64,000 nt of DNA, from NCBI GenBank assembly GCA_025618425.1, contig CM046832.1, forward strand, positions 61,331,608-61,395,607, written 5' to 3'. The notes beneath the pieces were generated by a model. That model ran no database searches. It was not told the origin of the DNA and saw nothing but the letters and a program-made list of their open reading frames with translations. Of this stretch, positions 36,001 through 46,500 are shown piece by piece (within the stretch, counting starts at the first letter, position 1; each line of letters begins with the position of its first letter). This DNA is from Heliocidaris tuberculata (lineage: Eukaryota; Echinodermata; Echinoidea; Camarodonta; Echinometridae). The translations under genes were made by a program, and so were the position numbers.

Positions 36001-39000
36001 TTCCTGTGGGTCCTGCAATTATATTTTCAGTCATGTGATCCTGAAATCGTCAAAAAGGCAGTTTATGTATCCAGATGGGAGTTATAAAACGTATTATCTT
36101 CTATATAAGTACATCCTAAAGGGCTGGTCACATTTGTCCGATAACGATAACAATAACGAGTTTTTCAATTAAAGGCACACCCTACGTGCCCTTGAATGTT
36201 ATGTGTACATGTGAGTTATTCGTTATTTCGTTATTGTTATTGTTATAGAACAAATATGACCAGCCCTCATAACCCTGCAAAAGTTCAATTAAACTATAAA
36301 ACCAAGACAATTCAAGTCATGTCGTATAACGTCTGTCGTAAAAATACACTCAGCAGATTAATATTTCAACTGTGTTTGCATGGGAATTACTTTCAGGAAT
36401 TGTTGCGAGGGACATAGATTGGGAACTACAACCTACAGAAACAGTAGTCCCCTATGAAGAAACTGGGGTCAGCATAGACGCTTCTGTCTTCTTCCGTGAA
36501 GACAACCCATTGTTATCTGGTGACGGACTTTGGAAAATGGGTCTCTATGGCAGCCGAACACCAGATGGTCTAGGGGATCGCTATGGCTACGTCCCACAGA
36601 CTCTGAGCTGGCCCCAACAGGGTACTACCCTAGACGAAGGAGTTCCTTTAGAGCTAATGGCTGTTGAGACCGACTTTGAAATCGGCACTGTCGGTTGCAA
36701 CGAGTTTGGCTATGTGTGCGTGGAATTCACCGGAGGAGACAATCCAAACCCCAACTACTTCTTCCGCAAGGAGGGCGCTACAGATAATTCTAGGGCATCA
36801 AATACGCTCGTCAAATGTAAAGAGCAAGAATGTTTATCAAGTAAGTGAATGTATTCAATCATTATATTGTAGAACAGAGTGAAATAAGGATATGACCACC
36901 ATCATCTTCTGTGGCAGATCAGGGGGGGGGGGGGGCACACCCCCTCGACAAAACCCACTTTGGCACCCCTCAACTACACTAAGTAAACAACCGCGTAGCC
37001 AGGATTTCATTTTAGGGGGAGGGGGGCGGTTGTGAGCACGCGAAGCGTACGGAATTGGTGATGAGCACGGGAAGCGTGCTCCCCAGGGGGGGGGGGGGGG
37101 GGGGGTGCAGGGAGGGGGGAGTTTCCCCCCCTCCCACGCGAAGCGCCAAAGCTCTGACATTTTATAGCAAATTTGATAGAAAGATAACGGCTCGTAGCAC
37201 CCTTTTTTTAAGGCGGAAAGTTAGTTCGACGCCTGGACTACTTTTCAATTATTTTGACGCAATACTGCTCTATATGTAATAGGGGTGGCTGCAGGGAGGG
37301 GGAGTTTTTCCCCTCCCGCGCGAAGCGCGAAAGCTCTGACGTTTTATAGCAAATTTGAGAGAAAGATAACGGCTCGTATCACCTTTTTTTAGGCGGAAAG
37401 TTAGTTCGACGCCCGGACTGCTTTTCAATTATTTGGACGCAATACTGCACTGTATGTAACAAGGGTGGCTGCAGGGAAGGGGAGTTTCCCCCTTCCCGCG
37501 CGAAGCGCGAAAACTTTGACGTTTCTAGCAAATTTCTGAGAGAAAGATAACGGCTCTTAGCGCCTTTTAAGGCTTTTTTCTCTCACTCCCCCCCCCCCCG
37601 CTTTTTCGCTCTCGCTTTTTTTTTGGGGGGGGGGGCGACCGCCCCCATCGACTCCCCCTGGCTACGCTCCTGTAAGTAAACAAATGTACACACATTGTTG
37701 TGTCATAGTTTCTTCCGGAATTTTGCATCCCGCTGGGATTGTTATAACGTATTTACTTATTTTGTATTTTTCGCTTGTCAGTATTTCTGAGACATGAGGG
37801 GCATTCACACTCTACAAAAAATGCGAGACTGATCACGATCAGAATCTCGCTTTTACTGCAACCATTCTGAAAAATATCTCACTAGCGAATGATATCGATG
37901 TTATTAGACCCGCATTGCGCATGCCTGAATATAGATCTAAAATCCTGAATTGATTTTTCTTCTTTCATCTTACTGTCATTTTTTAAAAAGGTATTTCCTT
38001 CTTTTCTCTTTTCTGATGTATTTTTTTGTTCCCATTAATCTATCCTTGATCATATCTTATGTATTTATTTGCCTTTTCTCTTTCTATCCTCCGTTCTTTC
38101 CTTATGTATTTCTTTGCTTTCCTCTTCCTTCTTCTGTCCTCTGTTTTTTCTCCTTATGTATTTCTTTGTTTTTTTTCTATTTCTCTTTTCTTTTGTATTT
38201 CTTTTCTATCCTCTTATCTTTATGTTTTCTTAGTTTTCCCTTTAATCTATCCTCTGTACTTTATGTATTTCTTATTTTTCCCTTTAATCTATCCTCTGTA
38301 CTTTATGTATTTCTTTGTTTTCCCTTTAATCTATCCTCTGTACTTTATGTATTTCTTAGTTTTCCCTTTAATCTATCCTCTTATCTTTATGTTTTCTTAG
38401 TTTTCCCTTTAATCTATCCTCTTATCTTTATGTATTTCTTAGTTTTCCCTTTAATCTATCCTCTGTACTTTATGTATTTCTTAGTTTTCCCTTTAATCTA
38501 TCCTCTGTACTTTATGTATTTCTTAGTTTTCCCTTTAATCTATCCTCTGTACTTTATGTATTTCTTAGTTTTCCCTTTAATCTATCCTCTTATCTTTATG
38601 TTTTCTTAGTTTTCCCTTTAATCTATCCTCTGTACTTTATGTATTTCTTAGTTTTCCCTTTAATCTATCCTCTTATCTTTATGTATTTCTTAGTTTTCCC
38701 TTTAATCTATCCTCTTATCTTTATGTATTTCTTAGTTTTCCCTTTAATCTATCCTCTGTACTTTATGTATTTCTTAGTTTTCCCTTTAATCTATCCTCTG
38801 TACTTTATGTATTTCTTAGTTTTCCCTTTAATCTATCCTCTGTACTTTATGTATTTCTTAGTTTTCCCTTTAATCTATCCTCTGTACTTTATGTATTTCT
38901 TTGTTTTCCCTTTAATCTATCCTCTGTACTTTATGTATTTCTTAGTTTTCCCTTTAATCTATCCTCTGTACTTTATGTATTTCTTTGTTTTCCCTTTAAT

Positions 39001-40514
39001 CTATCCTCTGTACTTTATGTATTTCTTAGTTTTCCCTTTAATCTATCCTCTGTACTTTATGTATTTCTTAGTTTTCCCTTTAATCTATCCTCTGTACTTT
39101 ATGTATTTCTTAGTTTTTCCTTTAATCTATCCTCTGTTCTTTCCTTATGTATCTCTTTGTTATTTTTTTAATCAATCCTCTTCTCTTTGTCTTATTATTT
39201 CTTTGTCTTCTCTTGTTATTTATCTTTCTTTATGTATTCTTTGTTGTTTTTTTTTCTCTTTTTCTGCCCTTGAGCCTTTCGTAATGTATTTCTTTGTTTT
39301 TCTTTCTTTTTTTCTGTCTCGTGTGGTGCAATGTGGGTGGTAAAATATCGATATTCAAATCTCACCATTGTTCACACACAACGCTCAGTCCTATTTTTCT
39401 GAAAAAAATCTAACTAATAGTGAGATTCTGATCTCGATTTAAATATCGATATTTAAATCTCATCAACTGCTCTAGGTGTGAATGCCCCTATGAGCCCCTG
39501 GTAAGAGAATCCTGTATCCGCCACTAATCTTTCATTGTTTTCCCCGATTGGTGGATGTTTTGATGCTGGCGGTGGTGAAGGTGGACATGGGGAAGTTGCT
39601 AGTGAAAAAAAAAACCCAACAAAAACCGACATATGAACTATATGAAACACATAGCATAACTAAGTTTATACCATGTCTAATAAATCTGTGTAAAAAACAG
39701 GCGTGGAAGGAAATGACGGTTGACAGATCATTGAAATAAAAATGTGATACTGATGCTACTCCAACCTTTTCATTCCTACCTTCAAGTCCCATCTAAACTG
39801 ATATTCCGAAATTAAGTGGTGGTAAATAAATATATTTAAATACACTGTACACTGAATCTTGACAAACATACTGAGGGAATTTGACCTATAATATTATAAG
39901 CAAAGGTAATAAAATAATGTTATTTTTGTTAACATACGTGATACTTACTCTGCTTGGCATAAAATATTCTTTATGTCATTGTATTTAATTACTTTATAAA
40001 TCTAGTACTGTAACTACTATCAGTAGTTTTTGTTTTTGTCAAGTTCTAGTGAAATGAGAAAAAATGAAAAAAATAATTGAAATCATATATATATAATTGC
40101 AACAAGGCAAGGGCGTCAGGTAGTTTTAGAGAGATGATGGTCTATACATCATGCATGAAATGGATAAGATATCTCTACGGGGAAACTTACAAAGATGCGA
40201 AGAAGTTGGATTAAGAATGGTGTATCTCCGTAAAAGTTCCTTGCCACGATTTCGCTTCGCAAAAAACTGACGCGGAAACCAGCAATCGGGAACCATTCAA
40301 CTAACACATTATTTGGAGACTCTGTGACTACCAGCGAGTGTAATTTCGACTTTGATAGCAAGTCATTTTGAGGGATACGACGATTTTTTACGACGACTTT
40401 TAAACAAGATGTTTAAAAGCGACGGTCAACAGATTTCATTGCGTCGTAAGAGCGATAAAGAAGACTCTATTTACTTTTGGTCTTGATTCATTAAAGACTT
40501 CTTTCGTCTGGTAG

Positions 40515-40563
<49 letters not shown>

Positions 40564-43500
40564 ACCCCGTTTTGGTACAAGCGATGATGATGTAATATTA
40601 TGCTCTTTAAAATACCCCTGTCAAAATATATTTTTAAAAATTGCATGTTGAGAACCAGTCTCAACTATTGCTTCTATTCACCCAAAATAATTATAAGGAC
40701 CTTATTACGTTGAAACAGCACATTATAAAATCTTCGGACCCTTTTTTTCCCATTCTGCACGTTAGAATCATCAGTCATCTCGACAAAGTTTAGGAACTGA
40801 ATATCCTTTTATTAATTGATTTTTTGCAAGTTTTGAAATTCTGTCTGCTAATTGTACGGCAGTTATATCTTACATCCCTTCAATATTTTTGCCCGTATTT
40901 ATAATTATCGTCACAAACTTCCTGTTTAGTCCTCTGAGTGACTTATCAAATTACTTTGGTTCAGTCAGAGAGGAAAGATGGAGATTAACGACGGAAAAAA
41001 AAACTTTGAAAATTATCTCATCAACAGCTAATTTTGTGAGTTCACCGTTGAAGAAATGAGAGAAAGTTTTTCGCGGAGAAACTTTTGACCATTGCGACAA
41101 CCCACTTCATTCAACGAACTCATTGTTTCTGCTATGTTTTCTGCTGAACAGATGTGTGGGCCAGGTCTCTTGATTGGAGTTTGACACCAACGGATGCAGT
41201 CATACCCGGTCAAGAAACCGGTGTAAGCATCGATAGCACCGTCACCTTTGAGGATGAAAACCGCGAAGTTGCTGGTACTGGCCTCTGGAGGATGGGACTG
41301 TATGGAAGCAGAAACCCCGACGGAACTGGAGAGAAATTCAACTATAAGCGACAGACTCTTGATAGACCACAAGAAGGTGTTACATTGGAAGAAAATAGCG
41401 GTTTACTGGAAGAACCTGGGGTAACTACAGACTTTGAGATTGGTACCGTCGGTTGCAATGATTTTGGATATGTTTGCGTTGAGTTCACCGGAGGAGATGA
41501 TCCGCAACCTCTGTACTTCTTCCGGACGGAGGGATCTGTAAGTGACAATCGAGAGGACAATGTGCTAGTAGAGTGCAAGGAACAGGAATGCTTATCAAGT
41601 AAGACTCATCATCGTGGTTATATATTAAACATACGTGCATTTGAAATCACAGCACATAATAGATCTAAAGCGGCTTAACTGACCTGAAGGGATACACATA
41701 CAAATATCAAATGCATCACAAATTTATTTCTTTTCATAAAAGAATAACACGTCTTTCCCACTAAAACTGCCTTCCTTTATAATAATTATGTTCCGATGGG
41801 TTTCATTCGCCATACAGTACGTTAGACTACAACTCTTTTCATTTCATGTTTTTATGTCACAATGTTATGTACAGTATTGAGGAAATTGGACGTTACTTGT
41901 CTAGACCATCAGGCAGAAAAACATAAAAATGCGATTACATTTGTGAAAGAAACTGCCTCAAGGTTGATCAATGAAGATCAATCCTTTTTAGGGGACATTT
42001 CTACTATGATGCTGTTCCATATTGACATAAAAGGAATGAGAAAGCTCACAAATAATTTTTTACCTTTCCTAGAACTCAACCTTCTCTTTAAATACAATGA
42101 TCCTTATTAACCTTGTAAACCTTTTATCTCTTCTGTCTAACAGAGGCTATCTTTACCGACCTTGATGTCGATCTCGGGGACCAAATTCTAATCGAGAACA
42201 AGAACAATCCTCTTACAGTAGACTTGACTGGAATCACTGATGATGACTCCACTAACGTCTGGGGTGATCAATTATGGACGGTCGGCGCGTACGCCAGCAA
42301 GAACCCTGATGGCTCAGGACCAAAGACCGGTCTGGTTGAGCAAATTCTAGATCCCATGGAAGCTGGCACCAATCTCAATGAAGGAGAAGATCTGCCATTT
42401 GAACAAGTCGACTTTGATTTTGACATGACGGGAACGCGTTGTGAAGATGCTCCGTACCTCTGTTTCGACCTTGATAAGAATCCCAGGGCCAGTGTTGACT
42501 ACATCTTCGAAGCTCGCCCCGATGATTCAGTTACAACTAAATGTGTAGACATGAGTGATCGTTGCAAGGGTGAGGACGTTTTCACATTAATTTTTACATC
42601 TCGTATCCTAAATGTGATTAATAAAACAAATTAAAGCATGATGATTTATACCTAAGTATACTTAAGACATAGGTGTGAGTAAAGTCTTTGATTTATTTTT
42701 CTTTGCCTTAGAGATAAAGATAAGGACAATATTTCGACTCATACAGATGTGCCTTCTAATAGGTTATTCGGTATTTTAGATTCCATGCAGGCATTGCATA
42801 CATAATGAATCCTGAAGTGACCTAAACCCTTGATAACCACGAATGTTTGTCAGAAGCTTATTCAGACCTACCAACTATAATGCATGCAAAATTAAGATTA
42901 ACAAAATAAAATCAATTTTTTTGAAGTAGCTGATTGCAGTTTTCAAATATGAAGCATTTATAGCAATTAGACTGAGAACTGAGAACGAAAATGTCCTTTC
43001 AATCTCATTTTTGTTCAGGTGCCACCGCAACTGATATTGAGTGGGAACCTGAGATCGGTGATGCTCCATTTGGACAACCGTCACCGCTGACCATCGACGC
43101 CGATGTGCTTTTTGAGCCCGACAGTCCCGATGTGATTGGAGACGGTTTGTGGCAGCTGGGTGTCTTTGCCGCTAGAAATCCTGATGGTACAGGACCGCGT
43201 AGAGATGAGGTGACCCAAACCCTTGATCCGTTCAACGAAGCCTTGCCTCTTGAGGAAGGTGGGCCTCTAGAGTTCGGGAAGCTTGATGTCGATTTCCCCA
43301 TTGACGACCTTGGTTGTGATGAATATAGGTGGCTCTGTGTTGAGTTCAAGAAAGGGGAAGCACCCACGCCAGACTTCAAATTTGAGACTTCAAGCGGAGA
43401 GGATTCAATAGTATCTTGCAAAGAGCAGAGGTGTAGAGGTACTGATACTTTATTCACCACTACGGGGGGGGGGGGGGGGGGGGGGGGGATTCTACCTTCC

Positions 43501-46500
43501 TGGCCATTTTTCATTGAATACATTTTCTCAAAAATGTTAATGCTATCCTTACTTAAAATTTCGTAAATATCTAAATGTTATAACATGTTGCTTCGGTATA
43601 ACAAAACGTTCATTTTGTATTTGAGTGAAACGAATACAAATTCAGTCGTTTCAGTTTCAGAGTTAAAAAAAAATTCTGGACTTTTATAGCAAGTACATGA
43701 AAATGCAGATTGGGCAGTAACATAGTTTCCCAAATTATTGCGTTGATATTGTAATTTCTACATAGGCGTTGAAATCGACAGCCTGACATCCACTCCAACC
43801 GATATCGAAACGGATCTCATGCTGTACGAAGGAAAGGCAGAAAATCCCCTCACCTACAACTCCGTGGCTACTACCACTCCTCAAACTGGTACGATCAGGG
43901 GTGTGGATCTTTGGACCCTCAGCCAGTGGGGTAGTGAGCGACCCAACGGCAATGGACCTCAGGCCAACTACCAGGAGCAAGTGCTCTCGGGTTATCACGC
44001 CGCTCTGCCAGTTATGGCTCAAGGAGACACATTGGATTTCGTCCCGCTAGTGACAAACTTCGACATGACAGGACTCAAGTGTCCTCAGGTCAAGTACATC
44101 TGTAATGAGGTCAACAAAGACCCAGAATCAATCCCGGACTTCCAGTTTAGCGCTATTCCGGACGAGTCGGTACTGAGGAGTTGTTTTGAAGTGCCCGAAG
44201 ACGCCTGTAAAGGTAATTGTATTTGTTCTCGATAGGTCATTGGCATCATTCCGTATTTCACATCACAAATTTTAATCAACAAATCAATAAAAATAATCTA
44301 CACAGCTTAACGAATTATTTACATAACGTTTTGCAATCAAACACATATAAAGCGTGGATCATCATTCCTAGTGAAATTGTCCAATATTAGATCAACATTT
44401 CGTGTCGATACACAAATGTTTACTTTTATCCAGAAAAAAATTAAGCGCCTATTAATTCTATCCCTTTAAGTCCTTTAAAGTGCAGGTGCCATACAGCAAG
44501 TGACGTACGGCTTGAGAGATGTTCCATAATCTGGTGTCCCTACTAGAAAATTTGGTTTCCCTTATACCTGAAAATAGCTATATTTGATATAAATGGCATG
44601 CTAAAATTCTAAACCAGAGTTCGCGGTATATCCCATTGGACTGATTCGAGATATTTTTACCATTTTGCAAATACCGAATCTATATTATAGGGGTTATCTT
44701 CGACGACATGGACTGGGATATGACTCCCATGGGACCGGTCAGGGCTGATGAACCTGATGATATGCTTCTCAATGTCGACCTCAGCACCTTGCCAGAAAGT
44801 GGCTCAGCCGATGGTGATGGACTCTGGCGAATCGGAGTCTTTGGTTCTCCAAATCCCGATGGTGCAGGACCACGTCTTGGCTATCTCCGTCAGATCCTGG
44901 ACCGGGCAGAATCCTCCACACCAGCGGAGGGTAGCGGAGTACCTCTAGAGCTGAATAATTTGGAGACTGAGTTCGATCTGTCTCAGATTGGATGTGACTC
45001 GGAGTACCGCTTCCTGTGCCTTGAGTTCTCTAAGGGTCTGCGTGCCGCCCCTGATTTTAAGTTCGAGGTGCAAGGCGGTGGTGATGAAATCATCAGCTGT
45101 AAGGAACAACCTTGCCGCAGACGTAAGTCCGTTGTTGTTTACCACGTTTCAGTGAAAAATAAATGTAATCGAACCAGTACCGAGCTGAACAATCAAACAT
45201 TTGCTACGAATGTCTACATTTCCTTTCATGAAGTGATATTTGTTGATAAAAACAGTGAACAAAGAAAACTCTAGTTTATTACTACTGCAATAACATTATT
45301 TCATATAATGATAGTGATGATGATGATGATGATGATAATAATAATAATAATAATAATAATTCTTGTATAGCGCATATCACGCTTCCTAAGGGTTTGGATA
45401 TTATTACCGTGGCTTTAGCTCCGGCTAACAAGCGCAACAAACTTTTCATCCTTCACAATATGAGTGAATGCATGATCATAATAATTACTGAATGTACTGT
45501 AATTAGGGACATTGTTTGCTTTAATGCACCTTTATTTATTCTTAAGAATATTAACTGATTATTACCTCTTGCACGTGGAATGGCTTAAAAACCAAAATAA
45601 ATTAAATTGTATTTCCGAATATAATGCTATTTGCCAGTGAAGTTGTCAAAAAAAAGTTGTCTTTCTTTCCTAGGAGAGAAACAATCCCCACACACAAAAA
45701 AAAGAGGTACACAAAGAAATAATGGATTCCTAGTTTTTAAGTTACCTGGTTAAGAAAACAGACTAGCCAAATAATGGTGCTCCATACCTTTCAGCTGTTA
45801 TTCTTACTGATGTGGAGACGGATCTCCTTGGAAATGGACGGGTAAGCGAAGGTACACGCAACAACCGTATTCTGTACGACATGACTGGTGTCGCGGATCC
45901 TTCCAGTGGAAAGGCGAACGGTCGAGACCTCTGGGAGATGACCACTTTCGGCAGTTCATATCCCGACGGCCGCGGTCCAAGGTTCAATCCCCAGGAAGCC
46001 AACGTCTTTACACAGTATCAAAAGGACAAGCCGGCCTCCCCAGGTGAGGACGTCCGTTACGGAGCCGTGGACACCAACTTCGACATGACCGGACTGACTT
46101 GTAACGAGGTCAGATACTTCTGTTCTGAGCTGCGCAAGAATGAAGACGCCGATCCCGATTTTGAATTCCTTGCCAAACCAGACGAGGACGTGCTTGTGGA
46201 CTGTTTCGAACTCGATTGTGAAGGTATGTGCGATGCTATATTAAAATTTAAAATGGTAAATTTCATTCAAGTGATAAAGGGAAGCACATAACAACGACGG
46301 AACCAACCTCTTCTACTCTATCTAGAACTCTACAGTTGGTAAAAAATAGAATTTGATAAAGTTTTCCTCACTTGGAGTACTAACCTTCAGGATACAAAGC
46401 ATACATTGTTTTATTTTTTGCTCATAGTGACGTGAAATTAAAAAAATAGTCATCTTATAGGTAGAAACATAGATTTCTTGAAATAATTTCTTAAACTGAT

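Noticed and set aside
37950..39343. Two long + strand frames with repeated hydrophobic peptide
   Set aside because: Explained by the 42-bp minisatellite, whose length is a multiple of three; listed as a repeat, not a gene.
43005..43523. 172-codon minus-strand frame opposite gene B exon 8
   Set aside because: Antisense shadow of a strongly conserved coding exon; the same happens opposite exons 3, 7, 9 and 12.
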